From: Magicicada septendecula
Lineage: Eukaryota > Arthropoda > Insecta > Hemiptera > Cicadidae
Assembly (NCBI GenBank): GCA_034769895.1
Contig: CM068373.1
Coordinates: 20,317,967-20,381,966 of the forward strand
DNA length: 64,000 nt
Direction: 5' to 3'
In this document: positions 11,004 to 21,201 of the stretch, one piece after another
Numbering within the stretch: position 1 is the first letter of the stretch
How the letters are laid out: every line of letters starts with the position of its first letter
Notes under the pieces: generated by a model
The model's database searches: none
Told to the model about the DNA's origin: nothing
What the model saw: the letters and a program-made list of their open reading frames with translations, nothing else
Program-made: the position numbers and the translations under genes

Positions 11004-14000
11004 TGTAACGGTACAGAGTTGGGTGATAAAGAAATTTAAGAAATATTAATTCAAACAGTGTACCACCTTTGGGGAACCTCTGCTTTAACCAAGATGCATA
11101 CAATGTTATGAGAGACCAGTCTGTTTATGTCTAGACAGTCCATCTAGACGCGTTACGCAACTACCTGGATCTTGGGCTGTCTGTGAATTACGGAAAAATA
11201 CGTAATTGCCACAAGCCAGTTTCATCAGGAGGTAACAGCTGTAGGTATCGCTGGACCAGTCGACAAAGAGGAACAGAGCCGTGTGGGTCAGTAAAGGAGC
11301 ACGCGGTTCCAGTAACCAGTAAACAGTGTGCGAGTAATTAGCCAGTCGACTCAAATTCTGTAGACCGCGCGGTCAATACAAAAAAAAAAGTGCTCGAGCA
11401 ATTATACAGTCGGCTGACTAAATAACTAGTATCAGTATAATTTAAATAGTGGTGATGGTGTAACGGTACAATCCGGTACCTATAGAGATTTTGGGGAATA
11501 ACAAATGTAAATTTTATTTCAATTGCAAAAGCATAATTTATAATGGTGAAGTTGAGTAAGGTTTTGTAAAGACGCAGTCAGCTCAGTGCAGGAACTGTGT
11601 CAAGGTCAACATGTGTGCGTGCAAAACAACAACTAGATTTCGCCAGGCGAACTCTGACCTATTATGTCATCAGGCCAATCCTGTAAAACGTCACATTTGA
11701 GAATGCAGTGCGCAGTTGCTGCGCCTTAATATTTGAGACGTCATAACCGAACACAATAAGATTGGTGACGCGACACCCTTTCCACCTCGGAATTGAAGCC
11801 GTTCAGCTCGCTCTCAGTAACATAATATCTTCTGTGCCGGCCGGCCATAAATAAAAGTTTCGGAACGAAATCGCGGACGTCCGCACATATAAAATGTAAA
11901 ATGCGAAATACAAAATTGAAATCAATATAACGTGAACTAGCAGTTTTGGCTTAAATATACAAACAATTATATTCAAATAACTTCTGGTGAAAATTACGAC
12001 GAAAGTGCGTGGAACAATGCGGAGTCTTCTGGACGATTCAGCTAAGTAACAAATGGGGGGTAGAACAAAATTTAATATGGGCTAAAACCAAATTTTTGGT
12101 ATTCTTATTATATTTATTAAAAATGAGCTCAATTTGGGAAATAGAGAAATTGTATAGCATGAATGAGGGTGTGATTGCGTGAATGGAAAATCTAAATTTA
12201 AGAAGTGCTGTGCCGGTGTAAATCCGGCTATCGAAGGTTTTAGTTAAAGTTTTTTTTTAATGGTAAAATACGCGAATGCGAGAGTGCTGAAGCGACCCTT
12301 GTACTGCGATGTACATGGACGGTTGCGCGCGCAACTCGTAGTGAGGGGTTGCTTTTCTCTGCTGCTGACGGCAGTTGAACTCACCGCCCGCTACGAAATA
12401 CATTGGCCTCTCTCGCTCTCTCTCTTCGAACAATTACAGCGTAGTTTTCTGCATCTTCATGGCTGGCTGAAGCGTAAACGACTCCCGGTAAGAATTGCAT
12501 TATTTTATGTCTTATAAGTAATTCATATTAAATGGATGATTAATAACTAGGTGTATGCAACCGTATATAAAACACGTAATTATGTGTGTGCGACCCGACA
12601 GTTTTTATATTAAGAGAAAACTCATTGTTCAGTAATTTACTTAATGTTCAGTATATAGCCAATGTTCCGTTTATTATTACTAGAATAGTGTGAGAGGTAT
12701 TGCAATTGTCATTGTCATGATAAAGGTGTACAATATTAAAAATTAATGGCTAAAAGTTAGTGCATAGTCAGGGAATGAACTGTCCATGCATGCAGCAGAC
12801 TGTCAGGGAGGTCTTTAATCAGCTTTACAGTAGAGAATTATTTGTGAGAACTTCCCTAGATGAGATTTTATTAATGTTAAAACATTCTTAATGCTGTGAG
12901 TGCCTTGCAGTTGAATTTTTTTGGTCAAATAATGATTATTGCTCACCACGTGGCTGTTTAACCTGCAAATTTCTGTCGAAGCATGTAGATCTGGTGCTGA
13001 TGACTTTTACATTACGCCACTTTTGATGTAGTCGTTTCATTATTAAAATTTACTTATTCCATGGCTGACTTTCTACCCTTTAAGCTGGTTGCAAAGACTT
13101 TATTAATGAAACTTGTGCATTTATGGAGAGTTAGTTGACGGCCCGTTCTGAGGTTAATTGCCTGAACTCGGGTGTACATTTTTGGTGAACATTTCTCTAA
13201 TTTATATGAATTAACAGGGTTCTTGATTAAGCCGGAGACTTGGCTTTGCTGATTGCCGTACTCCTGCATCAGTCATGGACCATTAGACAAGATCCTGTCC
13301 GGAGAGGGAGCTGGTGAGCGGTTCACGATGTAGCACCTTGCCAGCAGTATTAAGGTGATATGCACTCTTTTATTTTCCTTTTGGGGCCGGGCCGGCAGTG
13401 CGCCAGTTTTACATTAAATATCATTTGAATCCATGTGACCACGTGTCCAGACTGTCGGCTATAAAGGGGAGCAGCTGATCATCACTCTGAACATTATAAG
13501 TTAAATTCAAGAACACTTTTTTATAACTGAATTACATAACACTAAGTGCACTGCTTGTAATTGTGTGCTGCACTGGGGGAGCGTGCCAGAGATATTTTAC
13601 ACTTGGGACATTTTACAGTTTGCATATCATTCTCAGATTATTCTTTACAAAATTTATAGAACAGGTTAGCAGCTCTGTTCCGGCTGGAACAGAAATGAGT
13701 AAATATTAAATTCACCTTGGGTTTAACATTTAAGGGCTGGGGGTTTTCTTGTTTTTTTTTCTGGCCGTTTTCTGGGGTTTAAAAGGGACTTAGTTTTTGT
13801 CTGACACATGTTTGTGCAGCCTGAGGCAGGTTAGAGTCCTGTCAAAATTTGTCAACCACATGCTGGCGCGCTTCCACAACTGCTAGGGCACAACCGTTTT
13901 ATTGTACTTCCATTTCAAGTATATTTATATAGCCAGTCGGGTTTTAATAGAAAATAATTTGCATATTTTTCTGGGCATATACTAGTTGATTTTGTACCTC

Positions 14001-15056
14001 ACAAAAGTTCAGACTGATTGTTTTTCTTTTACTTGTAAAACATATAATGACCAACCTTATGCAATTGTAACATCTACTGATTTATTTTTTTTTAACTGTA
14101 AAACATACTGATTAATATTTTTAACTATAGAACATATAATGATTAATATTTTTTTTACTTGTAAAACATATACTGTTTGATTCCTTTTTCAAAATTTTGT
14201 AAAGCCTCGACTGATTAATTTTTCTACTGGTAAGGTACACTGATTTATTGAATCCTTCTGAAATTGTGAAGCAAATTAAACTTTTAGAATTGCATAACAC
14301 TGTTTAAAAAGTAGGTGATGTAGTTTCCGTAAATTTTTATTTAATGCTGTGGAAGGAACTTAAGGTTCATACGCTCATGATGGGTCATTGATCAGTGGAA
14401 TGCTATACATATGGGCGGTCCGGTTTTACTTATGTGTTATGAGTAATTATCATCCTTTTGGGGTTTTGGTTTTATGTAATTCTACAGAAACGGGTTGCTG
14501 AGGGCGAACATTTTATCACTACTGGTTTCTGGGTATTGTAGTAACACTACCTGCAAGGCGGGTGCATTCCAGGGGCATTCGTGTTAGAATTAATGTATAA
14601 TTGTGAGTCTATGTGCCTTATGTTTCAGTGTGTCTTGTTATGTTTTGTCTGTGTCTAGCTAGTCACCACATGGGGGAGAATTTTATATTATATATTTTGT
14701 ATTATATATGTTTACTGAATATTATACACACTTGTTATGATATACCCATGTTGTCGTTAACGCTGTTAAAGCAGGGCTTAATTAATTTGTGATATTTATG
14801 ATTCATGGGGGGGGATAACTATGTGATAGAGTTTGCCTACATGTATTAATTCTTGGCATACAATAAAAACCGTTATTGTTATATTACAGCTGAGTTTCAT
14901 TGCAAGTCCCGTCATACTGGACCCGGCACAATTTTTGCTTCTCTAGGCTCCAGCCTAGTCCTAATTGACTTGTGGCTTCTCTTTCAAAAAAAATATTAAA
15001 ATAAAAGAAGTTGTTTTATACTCTTAAAAATACATAAAAAGGAAAGAGGGGTTACA
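11004..15056 (+). repeat. Family A LTR sequence, probably more than one LTR fused
   Basis: It starts with TGTAACGG just after a polypurine run, and a second TGTAACGG occurs at 11459. It ends at 15052-15056 with the GGGGTTACA terminus also seen at 1409. A single 4-kb LTR is possible, but the second start and the abrupt change after 15056 to mid-LTR sequence suggest one copy inserted in another. There is no convincing coding frame. GC-richer tracts lie at 11590-11880 and 12260-12490. Confidence 0.4.
14028..14250 (+). repeat. Imperfect short tandem repeat in LTR
   Basis: About five to six decayed units of roughly 40 bp, each with 'acttgtaaaacatata' followed by 'ctgattaat' and a T-rich run. Non-coding. 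Confidence 0.6.
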
Positions 15057-15295
15057 GTGCTGGGTTGTGTCAATATATAATTATATAATTTAAAATATGA
15101 TTAATTATGTTTATTTAGGTGGGAATGCAAAATGTAAAATGGGAAAGAATTTCCAACATGATTCGATGAACTACGCCTCATGGTGAATAGTAGTGTACAC
15201 TGTTACAAAGTAGGAAGCAATATAAATGTATGTTGTAAGTAAAATAAAAGGTAATGTCATTGGTAAATAGCAAAATTAAGAGTGATTTATTTCAA

Positions 15296-15308
15296 ATAAC
15301 AAGTTATG
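15296..15308. repeat. Target-site duplication, left copy
   Basis: ATAACAAGTTATG; the right copy is at 16432-16444. With the neighbouring C the site CATAAC-AA-GTTATG is itself an inverted repeat. Exact ends are ambiguous by a few bases because the right arm also ends in CATAA. Confidence 0.75.
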
Positions 15309-15341
15309 GTCTTAGTACGTAGGCTTTCACGGCCGGTGTCA

Positions 15342-15629
15342 TTATGATTATCTGTTAAAACTTCCGGGCTGAAAGGCCGTGGTCGATTGCTTGAAATACT
15401 GCTAAACGTTTCGGCCGCACCACCGGTGGCCATCTTCAGTAGCGAAAAAATTGTGTTCGAATAGCTGACACGCCGAACACGTCTCCCAATAAACTGGGGA
15501 CAAGCAACAGTGAGTTACGGCTACGATGCCTCTATTTATAACTTTTTGGCCGCTTCAGGTGTATAGCGCGGACCAATGAGAAGCCAGCTCGTCATACTCG
15601 ATTCTGATTGGCCATGGAAAATAAACCAT
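15342..15629 (+). repeat. Left inverted arm (pseudo-LTR) of the Penelope-like element
   Basis: 288 bp, the reverse complement of 16148-16435 with only a few substitutions (for example the base change within GGCC/GCCC near the hammerhead-like stem II). It carries a hammerhead-like motif on its minus strand. Confidence 0.9.
15401..15443 (-). ncRNA. Hammerhead-ribozyme-like motif in left arm
   Basis: On the minus strand the order is: stem I strand GCTA, core CTGAAGA (fits CUGANGA), one T, stem II GGCC...GGCC, core GAAA, a self-complementary ACGT as a minimal stem III, H17 = T, then TAGC closing stem I. Penelope-like elements are known to carry minimal hammerheads in their terminal repeats. The very short stem III would favour a dimeric form. 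Activity is not shown. Confidence 0.5.
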
Positions 15630-15659
15630 TTCGGAGCTGCCCGGCCGAGAAGATCTGGT

Positions 15660-16185
15660 AGGCCGGACGAGTCGGTGTTGCCTGAGGTTGTTGGCTCTGC
15701 TGTCTTGCCCTACATCCGTGGCGTGACTGACCGCATCGGCAAGTTGCTGAGTAAGCGGGGCGTCAGGACGATCTTTAAGCCAACCAAAAAGATCCAACAG
15801 TTCCTGCGACCGGTGAAAGACGCCAGGGATCCACTCTCGTCGTGCGGGGTGTACAGTATTCCTTGTACATGTGGCCAGGTCTACATAGGCACCACGAAGC
15901 GTAGTGTCCGGACGCGCCTCTCTGAACATCAGAGATACTGCCGCCTGGGCCAGCCGGAAAAAGTCCGCAGTTGCTGAACACGCTCTTTCCCACGACGATC
16001 ACCGGGTGATGTTTGATGAAGCCCGTGTGTTGTCTTCTGTCCGGGGTTACTTCACTCGCCTGCATCTGGAGTCCATCCATATTCATAAGAATGCGTCCGT
16101 CGCTATGAACCGCCGAGGAGAAAGCATCTCCTTAAATAGTGTCTGGCATGGTTTATTTTCCATGGCCAATCAGAATCGAGTATGA
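15660..16185 (+). pseudogene. Penelope-like protein C terminus: GIY-YIG endonuclease, frameshifted
   Basis: The frame from about 15660 encodes the linker after the reverse transcriptase (VLPYIRGVTDRIGKLLSKRG) and a GIY-YIG nuclease start: GVYSIPCTCGQVYIGTT, with the Cys pair CTC that usually precedes it, then the RLSEHQR segment. A one-base shift near 15957-15963 moves the reading to the next frame, which continues with AVAEHALSHDDH and LNSVW. The nuclease would nick target DNA to prime reverse transcription. The whole reverse transcriptase is missing, so the copy cannot act alone. The 3' end overlaps the right inverted arm. Confidence 0.8.
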
Positions 16186-16435
16186 CGAGCTGGCTTCTCA
16201 TTGGTCCGCGCGATACACCTGAAGCGGCCAAAAAGTTATAAATAGAGGCATCGTAGCTGTAACTCACTGTTGCTTGTCCCCAGTTCATTGGGAGACGTGT
16301 TCGGCGTGTCAGCTATTCGAACACAATTTTTTCGCTACTGAAGATGCCCACCGGTGGTGCGGCCGAAACGTTTAGCAGTATTTCAAGCAATCGACCACGG
16401 CCTTTCAGCCCGGAAGTTTTAACAGATAATCATAA
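16148..16435 (-). repeat. Right inverted arm (pseudo-LTR) of the Penelope-like element
   Basis: 288 bp, inverted copy of 15342-15629. It contains the same hammerhead-like motif on the plus strand. Confidence 0.9.
16334..16376 (+). ncRNA. Hammerhead-ribozyme-like motif in right arm
   Basis: GCTA 16334-16337, CTGAAGA 16338-16344, GAAA 16365-16368, ACGT 16368-16371, TAGC 16373-16376. Stem II is weakened compared with the left arm (GCCC instead of GGCC at 16346-16349). Confidence 0.45.
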
Positions 16436-16454
16436 CAAGTTATGCTGTTTCTGG

Positions 16455-16488
16455 TTCGCATAACCGAACAACTGGCCCAAAGGTAAGC
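16455..16488 (+). promoter_or_regulatory. TTCG-CGAA hairpin plus splice-donor-like GGTAAGC
   Basis: TTCGCATAACCGAA followed 13 bases later by AAAG|GTAAGC. Same module as at 4778, 21133 and (minus) 9412. Confidence 0.45.
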
Positions 16489-16801
16489 ATATTTTAGTTT
16501 TTCATTGTTGGTATAAAGATGGCGTCCGGACGAAAGTAAACAACATTTAAACTAAATATAAAGTAACAAAATAATAATTAAAGTTACAATGTACAGTCAC
16601 AACAATGAAGCAAATTAAATAGTGTACTCAAAAACAAAACGCGGAGTGAACCGGAAGGTTTAACAGACAGTGATTGTGCAACTCCCAGAGACACACACGG
16701 AATGGTTAAGTACAAGCAATAATTAATTGGCCAGAACTCTTAAATTTTACAGTACCAAACTGGTAGAATATATAACAAAATTACCTATATAAAATAGAAG
16801 C

Positions 16802-16803
<2 letters not shown>

Positions 16804-16892
<89 letters not shown>
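16804..16892. repeat. (GA)n microsatellite
   Basis: About 44 GA units, preceded by 'agcat', as is the run at 20819. Confidence 0.97.
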
Positions 16893-16895
<3 letters not shown>

Positions 16896-17354
16896 GTACG
16901 TACAAAGTTAAAGTACTGGTTTCATAACATTAATTACTGAGTTACTCTTGGTAGCAATCAATTAATTGTATATTCTTTTTGAATAATTTTGGTGTTATAA
17001 GGGGATGACATAAAAGTAACTGTAGTAACTTTTTAGTATCATTTCCATGTATTAAGTAAATAAGTGATTTTTTTTTTATAACCATTGTTCAACAGAGAGT
17101 AAATAGTGAAATTAACTAAATAGAAATAAATAAGAGTAATTCCTAGCATAACATGTGTTAGCGTAATTATTTCGCAACTCAAACCTAAATATTCACTCAG
17201 CAACAGTTTTGTCTATAAGACCCTGGAGGTGAACCCGAATGTAAGAAAAGCCATAAATTCTTTATACAATTTGTAAAACTTTATTAACTCAAAAAAATTG
17301 TATAGTAACAATGTAAATACGTAAAAGGGAAAAACCTATGTTATGTGTTTAACT

Positions 17355-17790
17355 GTAGATCCCCCATTTAAATGCGGCCACGGCCTCACCGAACCGTGAC
17401 CATGGAGTTAGTTAATCTAAAGCAAACCATGAATAGAATTATTGTAGCCGGATCATGGTGTGTCTTTTGTCAACCCGGTGAATTGTGAATTTTAACTGGG
17501 GGGTAGTTTAGGGGAATCTACTACAATTTTGGAGTAAAGGCTATGCACCGAACGAGGTGATAGACCGCTTAAGAGCTTATGAATAATTAAGGCAGTAGGA
17601 TTATTGGTATTAAGTATACCAACCATACCGAATTTTATTGTAACACCAAAGCAAGGACGGGGTGAAATAAAAGAAAAAATGTTCACCCCTTCCGCCTCAG
17701 TACTTGTGGAGGCAACTGGGCGCCACAGTCCAGCGGGGGGCAATAGAGTGTGTGGATGGGTGCTGGCCACGTTACAAGCCAGGGCATTGA
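17355..17790 (+). other. Conserved structured block B, copy 2 (family A)
   Basis: Aligned with 2086-2470. Stems kept with changed bases: CTATGCACC 17541-17549 with GGTGATAG 17556-17563 (one bulged G); TTGGTAT 17604-17610 with ATACCAA 17616-17622; CAAG 17652-17655 with CTTG 17703-17706, enclosing GGGGTGAA 17659-17666 with TTCACCCC 17682-17689; CTGGC 17763-17767 with GCCAG 17778-17782. The unpaired 'gcgccacagtccag' type segment is conserved in sequence. Function unknown. Confidence 0.6.
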
Positions 17791-17852
17791 TGTGATTTCA
17801 GTGCGTGTGAATGGGCAAGAACCGGTATACCTGTGAGGTCATTTACACAAAT

Positions 17853-18321
17853 TGTAACGGGGTATCAGGGGTTAAGGGAAAAAAGGGGATTGGGGGGAAT
17901 TAATATAAAAAAATAAAAATAAATTTTTTACTCGTATATTGAATATAAACTTGTGTTAGTGTCATATGAAATATATATTGTATGTAATCAATTGGTGATT
18001 TTGGTGGGGCAATAGTGTTTTGCTAGGTGAGACAATTAACAGCATATAATTAAAACTTAGGATGGGACTTAAATGAATTGAAATTGCTTTGAGTAATGTA
18101 ATTAAAAGTAATTTAGCGTTTTAAAAAAAAGATGGAATTAAATCAAGTTGTGATGATTTAATTAATTTGTAAGGAAAGTGTAAGTTGAATTTTGGACAAT
18201 GAATTTAAATTTTTTGTTGAGATTCGAATTGAATAATCAATGGTAGATTTAAAGTGAGAACTGAAATTAAAAGTTGTGTAATGTTAGTAGATTCTCTTTA
18301 AACTCAGAGATAAAATGTTTT
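17853..18321 (+). repeat. Family A LTR 5' segment interrupted by a Penelope-like element
   Basis: It starts TGTAACGGGG about 60 bp after block B copy 2 and has G-rich then AT-rich sequence. The rest appears to resume at about 20036, to the right of the minus-strand Penelope-like insertion. No coding frame. Confidence 0.45.
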
Positions 18322-18363
18322 ATAAGCAGAATGATCACTGTTGCACACCACTATATAAAAATT

Positions 18364-18411
18364 ATTCCGATTAGCGCTTTCAAGCTTCACAGCTCATCGT
18401 CAGATCGGAAT
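18364..18411 (-). ncRNA. Hammerhead-ribozyme-like motif (Penelope-like 3' end)
   Basis: On the minus strand: ATTCCGAT (stem I; plus 18404-18411), CTGACGA (core CUGANGA; 18397-18403), one T, GAGCT-GTGA-AGCTT (stem II with a GUGA tetraloop), GAAA (18378-18381), a self-complementary AGCGCT stem III, H17 = A, then ATCGGAAT (18364-18371), which closes stem I with eight perfect pairs. All core positions of the hammerhead consensus are met. Such minimal hammerheads are reported from Penelope-like elements. Confidence 0.7.
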
Positions 18412-18583
18412 TGAAAGATATAATGTGAAAACAAACCCTTCACCCCATCTCTCCCACCCTTCACCCCATCTCACCCCACACACAAGAAGCTATAATTCAG
18501 ATGTCCCCCCCCCCGAGACCTGTTCCTCCATCTGGACAGTTACATATTTTTCTAGCAAATTCCTTGTGTTTCAGTGTTGCGCG

Positions 18584-18608
18584 CGTGTGTGTGTGTGTGT
18601 GTGTGTGT
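18584..18608. repeat. (GT)n microsatellite
   Basis: About 12 GT units in the 3' untranslated part of the minus-strand Penelope-like element. Confidence 0.95.
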
Positions 18609-18733
18609 ACATTCCTTTTAAACCTACCGCCTTCCTCTCCACACACGTGGGTCAGTCACACACCCTTATTTTAAACCATCCAATTAGTACTATGTAATTT
18701 AATTCTTAATCTTATCTATCTGTCCTCTATCGT

Positions 18734-20011
18734 TTACATCTTAATTATGTTATAAAATATTTCTTCATTATCAAATTTAATTTTAGTATTAATTAAATTG
18801 TCTAACCCTTTTTCTCTTTCTTTCAATATTTCTAACTCCTCCCTAAGCTTCCTTTCAACTGTGTTATTTACTACTTTTATAATTTCGTAATCTTCCAAAG
18901 GATTAACAAACTTATGGTTGTCTTCTATGAAATGTCTTCCGTATAACGAATTGGTTGTTCTATTACCTTCTCCACGTTTGTGGTCAGACAACCTGCATAC
19001 GAATTTTCGTCCTGTCTCACCTAGGTACACTTTGTTGCAGTCTTCACATTTTAATTTATAAATTCCGCTTTTCTGTAATACTGGAATTTTTTCTATATTT
19101 TTATTCCTTATCTTATCAAATACCGTTTCACATTTTTTAATAGCTATATCTACTCCGTATTTATTATAACATTTTATAATTTTTTTAGTATGTGAACCTA
19201 TCTATGTCAATGACCCTGCATAATTCTTTTGTTCTGGTTCTATTTTAGCTTTTTGTATGTTAACCCTTTTCATAACTTTATGCACTATGTTGGTGTTATA
19301 ATTATTATTCCTTACAATTCCCTTTATCGTTTTTAACTCCCTATCTTTTGATTCGGTCTCTTTTAAACACTTCTGAGCTCTGTAACAAAATGAATTGATT
19401 GCCGCCATTTTATATCTATAAGGGTGGTAAGACTCTCTTGGTATAATTATATCAGAATACGACTCTTTCCTAAATATCCCAAACTGTAGTTTCTCATTAC
19501 CTTTAATTTCTATGTTTAAATCTAAGTAATTTATTTTCTTACCTCCTATCTCCTCTTTAAATTGTAAGTTTTTATCCTTATTATTTACCTCATTTATAAA
19601 CTCATGCATTTCTTCTATGCTTCCTTCCCAAATTACTAATACATCATCAATGTATCTAGACCATAATTTGATATTGTCTTTATACTTAGTGGAACTTGTT
19701 AATTGCTTTTCAAAATCATTCATATATATTTCTGCAAGAATAGGGGATAATGAAGACTCCATAGGTAAACCTTTTTTCTGTATATAAAACTTGTTATTAA
19801 ACCTAAAATAGTTAGGATTTACACATTCTGTAATTACTTTAATCAACTGATTTTTATACCTGTACTCTCCCATATTATTATCTTTTATTAACTTAATAAC
19901 TTTATTTACTGTGATATTGGTAAACATGTTCTTAACATCCAGTGATATCAATTTTGTATTTACATTAATTCTAATATTTTCTAATTTTGTAATGGTACAA
20001 TTATGGTACAA
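18734..20011 (-). pseudogene. Penelope-like reverse transcriptase with GIY-YIG endonuclease, truncated, one stop
   Basis: Reading leftward on the minus strand, the frame enters at about 20011 (no ATG; a stop lies two codons upstream). It contains the reverse transcriptase palm: LISLDVKNMFTNI with the first catalytic Asp, GLPMESSLSPILAEIYM, SRYIDDVLVIW with the catalytic Asp pair (plus position about 19650), and NYLDLNIEI. A single TAG (plus 19202-19204) interrupts the frame; the same frame then continues with GIYKLKCEDCNKVYLGETGRKF, the GIY-YIG endonuclease with its preceding Cys pair, and ends at 18734. The N-terminal part is missing. Penelope-like elements join these two domains in one protein. 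The copy is non-functional as it stands. Confidence 0.9.
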
Positions 20012-20816
20012 ATTTTAATTAACATAAATATGGTACAAACGACCATAAATAAATATTGTATTCATTCATTTATTTTACGATTTGGTCAAAATTAAATAAC
20101 CCGTGAATAATCTTTGTAAATCTACAGTGAGTGAACTATATAAATATTTGCCAAGATTCTGACTGTTTCATAGCAAAAAACATGAAACACCGCAAAAAAC
20201 CGTATGTCGTTTATTGAGATAAAGTGCCAATCCTTGATGACGCCAGCGATGAGGAATGTGTTGTGGAAACTGTAAACAGACAAACAATAGCCGGGTGACG
20301 TAGTTTCACCCCACCTAAGAAATATGTGACAAAGGATCTTGGTCATTTCATCAGGAATCGTGATCGTAGCCAGCCGGCAAAATCGTTCACGGAGTGTGAA
20401 TTTCAACTTTTACACCACTAAAAGTGGTTAATGAACTAGTTAAAAATATCGGAAATGTTGTGACGTTAACAGACTTGTACAGGTGTCATCGGCCGATGGA
20501 TCGTCCGTAAGATCTTGCGTTTAGAATCTGTCCGAGGCGTTTTCGTGGGGCCGACACGACGGTGTGGCCGTAAAACGATGTAAAATTTTACAGATTGTGC
20601 ACAGATGGGACGACCCTAGAAGTGCGGTGAGACTTGTACAACGAACTTTGATGAGATCGTTCCAACATCAATTTAATTTTCACATAACATAATTCAAAAG
20701 AATGACCAACTAAAGAATTCAATCTTTGGTTAAATGAATTCACTTTATTCAATTCAATCTTATTTTCAAATTTAAAATAAAATGAGCTCAGTAAAAATAT
20801 GAAATTGTACCAGAGC

Positions 20817-20818
<2 letters not shown>

Positions 20819-20870
<52 letters not shown>

Positions 20871-20876
20871 GAGAGT
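20819..20876. repeat. (GA)n microsatellite
   Basis: About 29 units with one interruption (GTGAG). Preceded by 'gagcat', like the run at 16804. Confidence 0.95.
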
Positions 20877-21132
20877 AGGAGGGAGGGAGTGATATATATA
20901 TTATCTAAGTACTGGGTTGTGCGAGAGATATGTATATCTATATTTGATAACCAATTATCTAATGTTACATAATTGTATATTTTATATTACATATTTCATG
21001 ATTTTGGAGGGTTTAAAGTTCGCTGAATGCAGCATTATGTAAGATGTACTTCTGGTATAATAAACAGGGTATATCATTGGTAACAATTTTAACCCGGTCT
21101 TATTATTTCAAATAATTTCCGCTATTCAAAAG

Positions 21133-21176
21133 TTCGCATAACGAATTCCTGCCCTATAGTGACTAGCAATGGTAAG
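21133..21176 (+). promoter_or_regulatory. TTCG-CGAA hairpin plus splice-donor-like GGTAAG
   Basis: TTCGCATAACGAA 21133-21145 and CAAT|GGTAAGT at about 21167-21177; same module as at 16455. Confidence 0.45.
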
Positions 21177-21201
21177 TAAAATGACAAAGTTATTAACACA
21201 T

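Larger units (their letters stand above)
15309..16431 (+). mobile_element. Penelope-like element, internally deleted, with inverted arms
   Basis: The element is bounded by a 13-bp direct repeat, ATAACAAGTTATG, at 15296-15308 and 16432-16444, read as a target-site duplication. Two 288-bp arms (15342-15629 and 16148-16435) are near-perfect inverted copies of one another. The left side has about 33 extra bases (15309-15341). The interior keeps only the GIY-YIG endonuclease end of the protein. Inverted or direct terminal repeats (pseudo-LTRs) and a C-terminal GIY-YIG domain are known for Penelope-like elements; here the reverse transcriptase is gone. It sits inside family A LTR sequence, just before its TTCG...CGAA module. 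Confidence 0.8.
16445..17354 (+). other. Non-coding family A sequence after the Penelope-like insertion
   Basis: It resumes the interrupted LTR: TTCGCATAACCGAA 16455-16468, a donor-like GGTAAGC at 16482-16488, then 'aagatggcgtccg', AT-rich sequence and the (GA)n run. No coding frame seen. Confidence 0.4.
18322..20035 (-). mobile_element. Penelope-like element, 5'-truncated
   Basis: On the minus strand it reads: truncated reverse transcriptase (from 20011), GIY-YIG endonuclease ending at 18734, a 3' untranslated region with a (CA)n tract, a hammerhead-like motif (18411-18364) and a tail to about 18322. 5' truncation is usual for target-primed reverse transcription. At the truncated end 'atggtacaa' occurs three times within about 50 bases (19990-20040), perhaps a repeat formed at insertion. 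Boundaries are approximate; I found no clear target-site duplication. Confidence 0.75.
20036..21201 (+). repeat. Family A LTR, continuation after the Penelope-like element
   Basis: Non-coding. It contains a GC-richer tract (20200-20580), the (GA)n run, and a 3' part with 'tttcaaataa', TTCGCATAACGAA and a donor-like GGTAAGT, in the same order as 15290-16488. It ends where the family B LTR begins at 21202. Confidence 0.45.

Noticed and set aside
12260-12517. Plus-strand frame of 85 codons in a GC-richer tract
   Set aside because: No family signature; the tract is more likely LTR promoter or leader sequence, with a donor-like GGTAAG at its end.
11459-15056. Single intact 3.6-kb family A LTR with target duplication
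   Set aside because: Bases flanking TGTAACGG at 11459 (ATGG) and the end at 15056 (GTGC) do not match, and a second start lies at 11004, so the ends cannot be paired with confidence.
15555-15929. Minus-strand frame of 124 codons over the Penelope-like element
   Set aside because: Antisense to the GIY-YIG frame, which carries clear motifs.
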